Below, one piece after another: positions 18,692 to 27,291 of a stretch of DNA of 64,000 nt. Origin of the DNA: Cupriavidus nantongensis. Lineage in GTDB: Bacteria > Pseudomonadota > Gammaproteobacteria > Burkholderiales > Burkholderiaceae. The translations under genes were made by a program, and so were the position numbers. The DNA lies in contig NZ_CP014844.1 in assembly GCF_001598055.1 (NCBI RefSeq), forward strand, positions 1,852,967-1,916,966, in the 5' to 3' direction. A model generated the notes under the pieces. It was not told the DNA's origin and did not search any database. It worked only from the letters and a program-made list of their open reading frames with translations. Position 1 is the stretch's first letter. Every line of letters starts with the position of its first letter.

Positions 18692-19018
18692 ATGAATATT
18701 CCGCCCGATCGAAGTAAGAGCACAGGAAACGGCCCGAACTGGTCTCGCATCAACCAGTGGCTGCTGTGGCTCGGCCTCGCCGCCGCCGTTGCCTGGATGT
18801 TCTACCGCCACAACGCCCATCTTCTGCAACTGCTTCCCTTCCTCTTCATCCTCGCCTGTCCGTTGATGCACATCTTCGGCCATGGCAGTCACGGCGCACA
18901 TGGCGGTCATGACCATCAAGATCAGCCGCCTCGGGGCGATGAAGAGGGTTCGCCTGCGCGCCGATCAGACGACCGGAGCCGCCCGAAATCCGTCGGCCAG
19001 TCCGGGCACCACCACTGA
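18692..19018 (+). CDS. Small membrane protein, DUF2933 family, first gene of low-oxygen operon
   Basis: The protein has 108 residues with two hydrophobic segments (WLLWLGLAAAVAWMFY; LLQLLPFLFILACPLMHIF), then a His/Gly region HGSHGAHGGHDH and a long hydrophilic tail ending HHH. The ACPLMH signature matches the copy at 11902-12174. AAGGAG lies seven bases before the ATG. It is followed by the CopZ-like gene after 18 bases. Function is unknown; position suggests metal handling linked to oxygen limitation. A 71-codon frame running through the leader into this gene is not supported. Confidence 0.83.
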   Translation: MNIPPDRSKSTGNGPNWSRINQWLLWLGLAAAVAWMFYRHNAHLLQLLPFLFILACPLMHIFGHGSHGAHGGHDHQDQPPRGDEEGSPARRSDDRSRPKSVGQSGHHH

Positions 19019-19036
19019 AACCACCGGAGCATCATC

Positions 19037-19336
19037 ATGGAAACCATCGAACTCAAGGTTGCCGGCATGACCTGCGCCTCCTGCGCGAACTCGGTCAGCA
19101 AGGCGCTCAAGCGCGTAGCTGGTGTGCAAGACGTGCATGTCGATCTCGCTCGCGGCGCAGCGAGTGTCACCGGCGACCAGACGGCCCAGAAGACGCCTGA
19201 GCTGATCGCGGCCTTAGCTGCCGCGGGCTACGAGGCATCCGCTGATTCCTCGCCGGGCATTGCGGCGGGTGCCGGTGCCTCCCATGCGCCGGCCGCTGTC
19301 CGTTCAAAGGGGCATGGCGGCTGCTGCTGCCGCTGA
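19037..19336 (+). CDS. CopZ-like heavy-metal-associated domain protein with Cys-rich tail
   Basis: This 99-residue cytoplasmic metallochaperone-like protein has an HMA domain at residues 1-70: IELKVAGMTCASCANSVSKAL with the CxxC at residues 13 and 16, then VQDVHVDLARGAASV and LIAALAAAGYEA. The unusual C-terminus ends GHGGCCCR, offering three further Cys residues. It would be expected to carry Cu(I) to a P-type ATPase. The nearest downstream ATPase in the same regulatory block is the CPD-motif pump at 40404-42869. It is eight bases upstream of the DUF3141 gene. Confidence 0.87.
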   Translation: METIELKVAGMTCASCANSVSKALKRVAGVQDVHVDLARGAASVTGDQTAQKTPELIAALAAAGYEASADSSPGIAAGAGASHAPAAVRSKGHGGCCCR

Positions 19337-19344
19337 TCGACGCC

Positions 19345-21012
19345 ATGGACGCACGCACGAACTCCCAGGGTATCGCCGCCGCACCGCTTGGGCTCTTTGC
19401 TGCCTACTGGGGCGACATGCTGTGGCGGACCGTCGCGTCCGGCGAAGCGCTGAGACAGCGCGCCAACAACATGACCGAACACGAAGCGGCGGGTATGCCG
19501 CCGCTGCTCCACTTCGAGTCAGAGCAGGTGGCTGACGGCCACGACTTGCAACCGGCGAGCAACTACCGGCTCCTGCGTGTCACTCGCTGTGGCACCGACG
19601 CTTTGGAGAAGCATGTGCGCAAAGGCGCCGCGCCGGTGCTGGTGGTCGATCCACGCGCCGGCCATGGCCCTGGCATTGGCGGCTTCAAACGCGATTCTGA
19701 AGTTGGCATGGCACTGCTCGAAGGCCATCCCGTGTACTTCGTAGTGTTCGATCCGGAGCCCGTCGAGGGCCAGACCATGGGCGCAGTCGTCCAGACCCTG
19801 GCCACATTCATCGACATGGTGGCCAAGCGCCACCGAGGCAAGGCCCCGATCGTCTACGGCAACTGCCAAGGCGGTTGGGCGATCACGCTGGCGCTGTCGC
19901 ACTGCGAGCACCGTGCCGCCTTGGCAGTGCTCAATGGCTCGCCGCTGTCGTACTGGGCAGGCGAGAGAGGCATCAACCCCATGCGGTTGCTCGGTGGGTT
20001 CACGGGCGGCATCTGGCCGGCGCACTGGGCGTCGGACCTCGGCGCCGGGCGATTCGACGGTGCCTGGCTGGTCCAGAACTTCGAGGCGTTGCGGCCCGAG
20101 GGCGTGTTCAAGAAATACGACACGCTCTTCGCGCAGCCGGAGACTGAGCGCGATCGTTTCCTGGAGTTCGAGCGTTGGTGGAATGGCTTCTACCAGCTTG
20201 CCCGCGAGGAAATGTTGTCGATCGCAGGCGATCTTTTCGTAGGTAATCACCTGGAGAGCGGCGAGGTCGTGGTCGATGGCCACTGCCGCGCGGATCTCAG
20301 CCGCATTGGCGCACCGCTGGTAGTCTTTTGCTCCAACGGCGACAACATCACACCGCCCCACCAGGCGCTCGGCTGGCTCAAAGCGGTATATCCGACGACC
20401 GCAGACCTGGTGGCGGCGGGCCAGCGCGTGGTGTACCTGCTGCACCAACATGTTGGCCACCTTGGCATCTTCGTCTCCGCGGGGGTGGCGCGACGCGAGC
20501 ACCGCGCCATCTTGCATCATGCCGAATCGATCCAGGCACTCAAGCCTGGACTCTACGAGATGGTTCTGGAGGACAGCGCCTCTTCGGAGTCGGCCGCCGC
20601 TGCGCAGTTCCAGCCGCGGCGGCTGGAAGACCTGCCTTACGACGCCAACCCGGCGGGGTTCGACAAGGTCGAAGCACTTTCGGAGATCACCGAGCGCTTC
20701 TATTCGCAGTGGGTGTCGCCGTGGGTCCGCTTCGCCGTCACCCCCGACTCGGCTCGTGAACTTCGCGCGCTGCACCCCATGCGCGTCAGTCGCAAGGTCT
20801 GGTCCGAGCAGGTGACCCCGGCCCTGGCGCTGCTGCCATGGGTGCAACGATGGCTTGAGCAGTGGAGTGCGCAGGATCCCCATCGGGCCGAAAATCCTTG
20901 GTATCAGCTTGAGCGAACTGGTGCAGACGCGATTGGGCAGGCCATGGAATCATGGCGCAAGAGCCGGGACCTGTGGGCTGAGCTTGTGTTCGAGCAGGCC
21001 TATGCCAACTGA
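19345..21012 (+). CDS. DUF3141 alpha/beta-hydrolase-like protein (polyhydroxyalkanoate-synthase related)
   Basis: This 555-residue protein belongs to the DUF3141 group, related to PHA synthase PhaC. The nucleophile elbow is YGNCQGGWA with Cys174, as in PhaC, rather than Ser. A candidate acid lies in CSNGDNITPP and a candidate His in HQHVGHLGIFVSAGVARREHR. The C-terminal third has WVSPWVRFAV and a helical end. The reaction is unknown; members cluster with acetate kinase and phosphate acyltransferases, hinting at acyl-phosphate or acyl-CoA chemistry. It might use acetyl groups made by the neighbouring phosphoketolase and acetate kinase, which is inference. Confidence 0.8.
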   Translation: MDARTNSQGIAAAPLGLFAAYWGDMLWRTVASGEALRQRANNMTEHEAAGMPPLLHFESEQVADGHDLQPASNYRLLRVTRCGTDALEKHVRKGAAPVLVVDPRAGHGPGIGGFKRDSEVGMALLEGHPVYFVVFDPEPVEGQTMGAVVQTLATFIDMVAKRHRGKAPIVYGNCQGGWAITLALSHCEHRAALAVLNGSPLSYWAGERGINPMRLLGGFTGGIWPAHWASDLGAGRFDGAWLVQNFEALRPEGVFKKYDTLFAQPETERDRFLEFERWWNGFYQLAREEMLSIAGDLFVGNHLESGEVVVDGHCRADLSRIGAPLVVFCSNGDNITPPHQALGWLKAVYPTTADLVAAGQRVVYLLHQHVGHLGIFVSAGVARREHRAILHHAESIQALKPGLYEMVLEDSASSESAAAAQFQPRRLEDLPYDANPAGFDKVEALSEITERFYSQWVSPWVRFAVTPDSARELRALHPMRVSRKVWSEQVTPALALLPWVQRWLEQWSAQDPHRAENPWYQLERTGADAIGQAMESWRKSRDLWAELVFEQAYAN

Positions 21013-21307
21013 ACGACCCTCCACTGTGGCTGCAAAAAGAGACGCTCACGGGTCGCAAGCAGCACGCTCCTTGTCGGAGGCGATGCGCCTGCCACGGCCG
21101 ATTCCGCTTTTCAGCGTCGTCCAGGCACGGATCAAAGTTGGATTCTCCCGTATCACCACGCCAGCAACGGCGCTACAGCATCGGAAGCATGGGCCTGATC
21201 GGCGGCCTCGCGTGCTGCTAGCGCCGAGCGAAACTTGGCAATTCGATCTGATGAACGTTGCCAATGGCGGCGACGTCGGCACTGACCGGCGCTGACGGAG
21301 CTCCGAC
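21013..21307. other. Gap between DUF3141 gene and ackA
   Basis: This 295-base gap holds no supported gene. I see no FNR/ANR box or clear promoter in it, so ackA is probably read from the upstream promoter. It is long for an operon gap and may be a scar of a lost gene. Confidence 0.5.
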
Positions 21308-22441
21308 ATGCGCGTCCTCGCCATCAATGCCGGCAGTGCGACCCTGAAGTTCGGAGTTTTCGAGTCGGCTCGTACCTTGCCATTGATCGACTCGGCGATT
21401 GATCATCCTGCGGTGGATGCTGCGACCTTCGAGGAGATCGAGCGGCACTTGCACAGGGCGGGTGTCACAACGATCGATGGCATTGGTCACCGCGTCGCAC
21501 ACGGTGGCCCACTGTTGAGCAACGCGGTGCTCGTGGATGAAGAAGTCGAACGCGAGATCGGCAAGGCTTCGGCTCTGGCGCCGCATCACAATCCTGCCGC
21601 ATTGGCCGGCATACGCCTGACCCGTGAGCGTTGGCCCGGCGTGCGCCACGTCGCGGTCTTCGACACCGCTTTCCATGACGACATGCCCGAATACGCCCAT
21701 TCCTATGCTGTTCCGCCATCGTGGCGCGCGGCAGGGGTACGGAGATACGGCTTCCATGGCCTGTCCCACCAGGGTGTACTGGCCGCCGTCAGCACCGAGC
21801 TGAAACGGCCGCCGTCAGAACTTCGTATCGTGAGCTGCCACATTGGAAGCGGCGCCAGCGTCTGCGCGATCGATCGCGGAAGGTCGATCGATACATCGAT
21901 GGGAATGACCGCGCTTGAAGGTCTTGTGATGGGCACGCGCTGTGGAGACCTCGACCCTGGCGTACCCGGCTTCGTCGCACGCGCACTGGGTTTGACGTTG
22001 GCGCAGATCGAGGCGGCGCTTTACAGCGACAGTGGACTCAAAGGATTGTCGGGTGAGAGTTCGGACCTGCGGATTGTGGAGAAGCGCGCGGGAGAAGGAG
22101 TCGCAGCCGCCCAACTGGCATTGCAGGTACACGCGTACCGCGTGCGCAAGTACATCGGCGCCTACGCCGCCGCGATGGGCGGTTGCGATGCTGTGGCCTT
22201 CACTGGCGGAGCTGGAGAAAATTCGGCCGCGTTGCGTCGGCGCATCGTTGATGGCCTGGAGTTCATCGGCCTGGAACTAGACGAAGAGCGCAATCGCGCC
22301 TACTCGCCCAACACTGAAGTCGCCCAGTTGCAGTCATCCCGATCCGCCGTCGCCGTGCTGGTGGTTCAAGCACGCGAGCAGTTAGCGATCGCGCGTGAGA
22401 CGTTCCGAGCGCTGAATGACCAGGCAAGTGGTTTGGTATAG
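21308..22441 (+). CDS. ackA: Acetate kinase
   Basis: This enzyme converts acetyl phosphate plus ADP to acetate plus ATP. The 377 residues begin MRVLAINAGSATLKFGVF, the acetate/propionate kinase signature with the Asn that binds phosphate. Further sites are GHRVAHGG (acetate pocket Arg), FDTAFHDDMP, GFHGLSHQGV (catalytic His), GTRCGDLDPG (transition-state Arg) and GGAGENS. A C-terminal REQLAIARET supplies the magnesium-binding Glu. It is a little shorter than the usual 400. No phosphotransacetylase gene is present, so acetyl phosphate would come from the phosphoketolase-like protein encoded downstream. Confidence 0.95.
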   Translation: MRVLAINAGSATLKFGVFESARTLPLIDSAIDHPAVDAATFEEIERHLHRAGVTTIDGIGHRVAHGGPLLSNAVLVDEEVEREIGKASALAPHHNPAALAGIRLTRERWPGVRHVAVFDTAFHDDMPEYAHSYAVPPSWRAAGVRRYGFHGLSHQGVLAAVSTELKRPPSELRIVSCHIGSGASVCAIDRGRSIDTSMGMTALEGLVMGTRCGDLDPGVPGFVARALGLTLAQIEAALYSDSGLKGLSGESSDLRIVEKRAGEGVAAAQLALQVHAYRVRKYIGAYAAAMGGCDAVAFTGGAGENSAALRRRIVDGLEFIGLELDEERNRAYSPNTEVAQLQSSRSAVAVLVVQAREQLAIARETFRALNDQASGLV

Positions 22442-22571
22442 GCAATGAACTGGGACAAGGCCACGATAAGTCTTCCTCCGGGCCGGGAGCCACGCCCGTT
22501 GATGCTCGCGCCGAAGATGGTCCAGTTGCCCATCCAACCGCACGTTGAAGGAAGAAACGGAGCGGTTCAGA

Positions 22572-22602
22572 CACCGGGCCCTTGACCCATGTGCAGCACC
22601 TG
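22572..22602 (+). promoter_or_regulatory. MerR-type promoter/operator upstream of the merR-cfa genes
   Basis: A -35 TTGACC (22572-22577) and -10 CAAACT (22597-22602) are separated by 19 bp, the long spacer typical of MerR-family targets. A near-palindrome with ACCCA and TGGGT arms lies within it (TTGACCCA opposite TGGGTTCAA). It begins about 87 bases before the MerR start codon, so this regulator probably controls itself and the genes that follow. Confidence 0.65.
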
Positions 22603-22658
22603 GGTTCAAACTCTCTCGAAAGTGAAGGGATTCAAGACAACCTTGCTGGAGGATGGTG

Positions 22659-23111
22659 ATGCAACTCATTGAATGCGCCAAGGCGGCAGGCGTCACACCG
22701 GACACGTTGCGTCACTACCTTCGGGTGGGGCTTGTGGTGCCCGATGGCCGGGGCACGAACGGCTACCGCGCATTCTCGGATCGAAGCGTCGCCCGGGTGC
22801 GTTTCATACGCAATGCATTGGCCCTCGGCTTCACGCTCAAGGACGCTGCAGAGTTTGTCGAGATGAGCCAGCGCGGTGCATCGCCTTGTCCGCGCGCGCG
22901 GGCGCTGCTGAGCGAACGGCTTGACGAGCAGGCCCGGCGGCTGAAGGAGGCGACGGATTTGCATCGCCGCATGCAGCAGGCAGAGCGCGACTGGAAGCGG
23001 TTGCCGGACGGCGTCCCGGATGGCCATTCCGTCTGCGGCTTGATCGAAGGAGCGGATGCGGACGTTCAGCGCAATTGGGTGCGCGCGAAGTCCCGTCGTG
23101 TACGCGCATGA
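22659..23111 (+). CDS. MerR-family metal-type regulator
   Basis: The protein has 150 residues from the ATG at 22659, with GGAGG six bases upstream; an ATG at 22653 touches that site and is unlikely. The N-terminal winged helix has IECAKAAGVTPDTLRHYLRVGLV and GTNGYRAF. A long dimer helix follows. Cys77 (SPCPRAR) and the His123/Cys126 pair (GHSVCGLIE) sit near positions used for metal binding in ZntR/CadR-type sensors, though a complete ZntR ligand set is not present. It lies between ackA and cfa inside the plus-strand operon. Inducer unknown. Confidence 0.85.
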   Translation: MQLIECAKAAGVTPDTLRHYLRVGLVVPDGRGTNGYRAFSDRSVARVRFIRNALALGFTLKDAAEFVEMSQRGASPCPRARALLSERLDEQARRLKEATDLHRRMQQAERDWKRLPDGVPDGHSVCGLIEGADADVQRNWVRAKSRRVRA

Positions 23112-23265
23112 ATCGCTCTGATCATCGTCGACATTCCCCGGCATCACGACGCTCTACGTACATGCGGTGCAGCGGTTGTGGTCGTGCCGATCACGCCAGC
23201 GCCAAGTGTGAGTCGTCTATCCACTTCGCAGCATCCGCTGCACACGAGCGAGCGAGGCGCCCCCG

Positions 23266-24594
23266 ATGAGCCACCTCACGACACGGGATCGAACCGTATC
23301 GCCCGACGGATATGCCGCCGCGCTACGGATCTTGCGCCGGCTGCTGGCCGGCATCGAGCGCCCGCCGGCGTTGCGTCTGGGCGATATGCTCTTGCACGAG
23401 CTCGAATCGCACCCGGAATACACCCTGATCATCCGTGACCCGGGACTGCTGCGTCGCTTGGTCCTGCGCCCGGATCCGCTGCTGCTGGCGGAAGCCTATT
23501 TCCGCGGCACCATCGACATTGAGGGAGACCTGTACACCGCGCTCGGGCTCAAGGCGCATTTCGAGAAGTTTTCGCTCTCTTGGCGCGACAAACTGGCCCT
23601 GTTGCGCGACGCACTGCTGCTGCGTGTGTCCGACCAGGACGGGTTGAAGCCCTCGCGGAGTCTGGCCTCGCGCGTCGCACGTCGCTTCTCCCATCGCCAT
23701 TCGCGTCAAACCGATCAGGCCGCGATCTCCTTTCACTACGATGTGTCCAACGCGTTCTATGGCCTCTGGCTCGATGCCGAGAGGGTCTACTCATGTGGCT
23801 ATTTCAAGGCGACGGATGACACGCTGGACCAGGCTCAGCGCAACAAGCTGGAGCACATCTGCCGCAAGCTGCGCCTGCAGCGAGGCGAACGCCTGCTCGA
23901 CATCGGCTGCGGCTGGGGCGCGCTCGTATGCTGGGCGGCAAGAGAACATGGCGTCCGTGCGCACGGCATCACGCTCAGCCAACAGCAACTCGAATACGCG
24001 CGCGAGCGCATCCGCTCGGAGGGCCTGCAGGATCTCGTCACCGTTGAACTGCGCGACTACCGTGACCTCGAAGGCACGGCCGTTTTCGACAAGGTGTCAA
24101 GCATTGGCATGTTCGAGCACGTGGGACTCGCGAACCTAGCGGCCTACTACGCCGTGGTCCAGCGGGTTTTGCGGCCAGGAGGACTCTTCCTCAACCATGG
24201 GATCACCCATGACGAGGAGGGCTGGAACCGAACCGTCGCGACCGAGTTCATCAACCGCTACGTCTTCCCCGACGGCGAATTGGACTGCGTCAGCAATATC
24301 CAGCTAGGGATGGAGCGCTCCGGCTTCGAGATCCATGACGTCGAAGGTCTTCGACCCCACTACGCGCTGACCTTGCGTCATTGGGTCCAGCGGCTCGAAG
24401 CGCGCCGGGAGGAGGCCTTGCGGGAGGTCGATGAGGTGACCTTCCGCATCTGGCGCTTGTACATGGCGGCGTGTGCACTGGAATTCGAGGCCGGGGGGAC
24501 TGGGATCTACCAGATCGTCGCGTCCAAACGCGACGGCGGAAGCTGGCCCGTGCCTTTGACCCGCTCTGATCTTTATGGAGAACACCAGCCATGA
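23266..24594 (+). CDS. cfa: Cyclopropane-fatty-acyl-phospholipid synthase
   Basis: This SAM-dependent enzyme adds a methylene bridge to unsaturated membrane acyl chains, a response to acid, starvation and late growth. The 442 residues include the N-terminal lipid-binding part, FHYDVSNAFYGLWLDAERVYSCGYFK with the active-site Cys, the SAM site LLDIGCGWGALV, and FDKVSSIGMFEHVG. NHGITHDEEGWN and a C-terminal helical cap follow. GAGG lies nine bases before the ATG. It is slightly longer than the E. coli enzyme. Co-location with fermentative genes fits membrane hardening during oxygen limitation. Confidence 0.94.
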   Translation: MSHLTTRDRTVSPDGYAAALRILRRLLAGIERPPALRLGDMLLHELESHPEYTLIIRDPGLLRRLVLRPDPLLLAEAYFRGTIDIEGDLYTALGLKAHFEKFSLSWRDKLALLRDALLLRVSDQDGLKPSRSLASRVARRFSHRHSRQTDQAAISFHYDVSNAFYGLWLDAERVYSCGYFKATDDTLDQAQRNKLEHICRKLRLQRGERLLDIGCGWGALVCWAAREHGVRAHGITLSQQQLEYARERIRSEGLQDLVTVELRDYRDLEGTAVFDKVSSIGMFEHVGLANLAAYYAVVQRVLRPGGLFLNHGITHDEEGWNRTVATEFINRYVFPDGELDCVSNIQLGMERSGFEIHDVEGLRPHYALTLRHWVQRLEARREEALREVDEVTFRIWRLYMAACALEFEAGGTGIYQIVASKRDGGSWPVPLTRSDLYGEHQP

Positions 24595-24700
24595 ACGCTA
24601 GATGGCCGTGCCGCTGGCGCGCGAAAGACGATCGCAGACGCCAGCCTTCCCAATCTCGCCGTCGCGCTTACCTGCGTGCCGGCTCTCAAGGACTTTCCAC

Positions 24701-27130
24701 ATGAACCACGAGCTTCCCTGGGTCGCCGAGCGCGTCCGCGTGTTCCGCGAGTCTGATCCCGAGTTCGCCCGCTGGGCGCGCGGCCACGGCCCCATCACCC
24801 ACAACGATCTCACGCAACTGCGAGTCCACGATCTCGCACAGGTGCTGGTTGCCGAAGGCAAGGCGAGCGACACAACCGCGGTGTATCGCACGCTGTGGGC
24901 GGCGGACCGCCTGGCCGTGGCAGGCATGTGGTTGACGGTTCACATGACCTACGCCGACCGGGTCTATCCCGATGGCCGGGGGATGAGAGCCGAGGATTTC
25001 AAGGAGACGCCGGAGGGGCATACCGGTGGGTCGCTGAACATCGTGCCGGCCTATGTCGGCTACCTGGCCGCGAACGCGCTCAGTGGGTTGACGCGTGGCT
25101 GGTTGATGGGCCAGGGCCATTGCGTCGCGGGCATCGATGCCTGCAACCTTCTGGTGGGCAACATGACGCCGCGTCACGCCGAGAGATACGACCGCAGCGA
25201 AAGCGGCCTCACGCGCTTTGCCCGGGATTTCTATAGCTACGCGATCGACGCACAGGGGCGTCCCGCCTCGCCGCTGGGCAGCCACGTCGGCCCGAATACG
25301 GCAGGCGGTCTGTCCGAGGGCGGCTATCTCGGCTTTGCCGAACTGCAGTACGTGCACATGCCCTTGCCCGGCGAGCGGCTGGTGGTGTTCCTCAGCGACG
25401 GCGCTTTCGAGGAGCAGCGTGGCAGTGACTGGGCGCCGCGCTGGTGGCGGGCAGAAGACAGCGGCTTCGTGGCACCGTTCATGATCCTCAACGGTCGCCG
25501 CATCGAACAGCGCAGCACCATGCAGCAGCAGGGGGGCCGAGAATGGTTCCACCAGCATCTGCGGCTGAACGGCTTCGACCCGATGGAGATCGACGGCACC
25601 GACCCCGCCGCGTTCGCCTGGGCCGTTCACGCGATGGAGGAGCGGTTGTCGGCCTGCGCGGCTGGAGTTTCGCAGGGCACCGTTCAGTACCCGGTACCCC
25701 TCCACTACACCATCGCCGAAGCGCCCAAGGGATTCGGCTTCCCCGGTGCTGGAACCAATGCCGCGCACAACCTGCCGCTGGAGGGGAACCCCCGGGTCGA
25801 CCAGATAGCGCTTCAGCAGTTCAACGAGGGTGCTCGCGCTCTCTTCGTGCCGTCGCACGAACTCGACGAAGCGGTCGCACTACTGCGCCGGCACGAAGTG
25901 CAGCATCGTCCCCTGGAGCGGGACCATGCCCTGGCGCACCGCCAGGTGGCGGCCCCCAGACTTCCGGTTCCGCAGTGGCATGTTGCGGGCCAGGGCGAGG
26001 TCTCGCCAATGGCGGCACTCGACGGAGCCTTCGCGGCCCTCGTCCAAGCCAACCCACAGCTGCGTCCGCGGGTAGGCAATCCGGACGAGCTGCGCAGCAA
26101 CCGCATGGGCCAGACATTGGACCTGCTCAAACACCGCGTCTTCACGCCCGAACCGGGCCTGGCGGAGGCCGTCGATGGCGCCGTGATCACGGCGCTCAAC
26201 GAAGAAGCGGTGGTCAGCGCGGCGCTGGGCAACAAGGGCGGCATCAACTTGGTCGTCTCTTACGAGGCATTTGCCGTCAAGATGCTGGGCGCGCTGCGCC
26301 AGGAAATCCTGTTCGCGCGACATCAGGCGCAGGCAGGCACACCACCCGGATGGCTGTCGGTGGTCACGGTTGCGACGTCCCACACCTGGGAGAACGGCAA
26401 GAACGAGCAGTCGCACCAGGATCCGACGCTGGCCGAAGCGCTGTTGGGCGAAATGTCCGACACCTCGCGCGTGTTGTTCCCGGTCGATGCCAACAGTGCC
26501 GTTGCGGCGCTGCGCGCGGCCTACGCCTCGCATGGCCAGTTCTGGACGCTGGTCGTTCCCAAGCGGGCCGTCGCCAGCCAGTTGAGTGCCGAGCAGGCCG
26601 AACGCTTGGTCGATCAGGGTGGTTGGGTGGTGAAGCCCTGCGACGCCCCCGAGGTGTTGCTGGTTGCCATCGGCGCATACCAGCTACAGCAGGCCCTGCT
26701 TGCGGGGCGGCGCCTCGAAGCCGCTGGACATCGGACCGCAGTGACCTGCGTCATCGAGCCGGGCCGCTTCAGAGCACCCCGCGACGAACGCGAGCAGGAC
26801 TTTGTGGCCGGCGACCAGGCCTTGCGCGCCCTGTTCCCGGAGACTGCCGCCGTGCGCGTCATCGTCTCGCACATGCGACCCGAGCCGACGCTGGGCCTGA
26901 TGCGCCGGATCGATACAGGGGCGCGGCAGACCCGTGCCTTGGGCTACCAGGCGCGCGGCGGGACACTCGATGTGGCCGGCATGCTGTTCGCGAACCGTTG
27001 CACGTGGGCGCACGTGGCGGCCGAGGCGGCTCAAGGGCTCGGTGTCGATCCGGTGAGCTTGCTGAGCGTCGAGGAGTTGGCGGCCGTGCAGGGGCATGGC
27101 GACCCGCGCGTGGTGATGGCCCCGGCTTGA
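24701..27130 (+). CDS. Divergent xylulose-5-phosphate/fructose-6-phosphate phosphoketolase family protein
   Basis: Phosphoketolases use thiamine diphosphate and phosphate to cleave xylulose-5-P into acetyl phosphate and glyceraldehyde-3-P. This 809-residue protein from MNHELPWVAERV has the family length and order: EGHTGGSLNIVPAYVGYLAAN, GPNTAGGLSEGGYLGFAE, a thiamine site SDGAFEEQRG ... FMILNGRRI, and SVVTVATSHTWENGKNEQSHQD near residue 600. The usual GDGEAETG reads SDGAFEEQ, so the first Gly of the cofactor motif is Ser and activity may be altered. An open frame continues 99 bases upstream, but no support for it is seen. It completes a route with ackA (upstream) and GAPDH (convergent operon). 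Confidence 0.87.
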   Translation: MNHELPWVAERVRVFRESDPEFARWARGHGPITHNDLTQLRVHDLAQVLVAEGKASDTTAVYRTLWAADRLAVAGMWLTVHMTYADRVYPDGRGMRAEDFKETPEGHTGGSLNIVPAYVGYLAANALSGLTRGWLMGQGHCVAGIDACNLLVGNMTPRHAERYDRSESGLTRFARDFYSYAIDAQGRPASPLGSHVGPNTAGGLSEGGYLGFAELQYVHMPLPGERLVVFLSDGAFEEQRGSDWAPRWWRAEDSGFVAPFMILNGRRIEQRSTMQQQGGREWFHQHLRLNGFDPMEIDGTDPAAFAWAVHAMEERLSACAAGVSQGTVQYPVPLHYTIAEAPKGFGFPGAGTNAAHNLPLEGNPRVDQIALQQFNEGARALFVPSHELDEAVALLRRHEVQHRPLERDHALAHRQVAAPRLPVPQWHVAGQGEVSPMAALDGAFAALVQANPQLRPRVGNPDELRSNRMGQTLDLLKHRVFTPEPGLAEAVDGAVITALNEEAVVSAALGNKGGINLVVSYEAFAVKMLGALRQEILFARHQAQAGTPPGWLSVVTVATSHTWENGKNEQSHQDPTLAEALLGEMSDTSRVLFPVDANSAVAALRAAYASHGQFWTLVVPKRAVASQLSAEQAERLVDQGGWVVKPCDAPEVLLVAIGAYQLQQALLAGRRLEAAGHRTAVTCVIEPGRFRAPRDEREQDFVAGDQALRALFPETAAVRVIVSHMRPEPTLGLMRRIDTGARQTRALGYQARGGTLDVAGMLFANRCTWAHVAAEAAQGLGVDPVSLLSVEELAAVQGHGDPRVVMAPA

Positions 27131-27165
27131 ACCCCTTTCGGTCACATGGCGCGACCGGATTTATC

Positions 27166-27189
27166 GGCGGTCTGCAGCGACAGACCGCC
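27166..27189. terminator. Hairpin between convergent operons
   Basis: GGCGGTCTG-CAGCGA-CAGACCGCC forms a perfect 9 bp stem with a 6-base loop, 36 bases after the phosphoketolase stop and about 100 bases beyond the MgtC-like stop on the other strand. No T-run follows on either side, so it is at best a weak or Rho-assisted bidirectional terminator. Confidence 0.5.
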
Positions 27190-27291
27190 CTGCCGCGGGT
27201 CGCCGTCTTGTGGAATGGGTGTGGTCGGATGTCGCGGCGGCCCATGCTGGAGTCGCAAGACCGCCATTGTCCCGTTGCCCCTGGCATTCCG

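Noticed and set aside
18480..18695. 71-codon frame through the leader of the low-oxygen operon
   Set aside because: Its ATG lies inside the predicted -10 hexamer, it lacks a ribosome site and overlaps the DUF2933 start. A regulatory leader peptide starting at the later Met near 18519 cannot be excluded, but nothing supports it.
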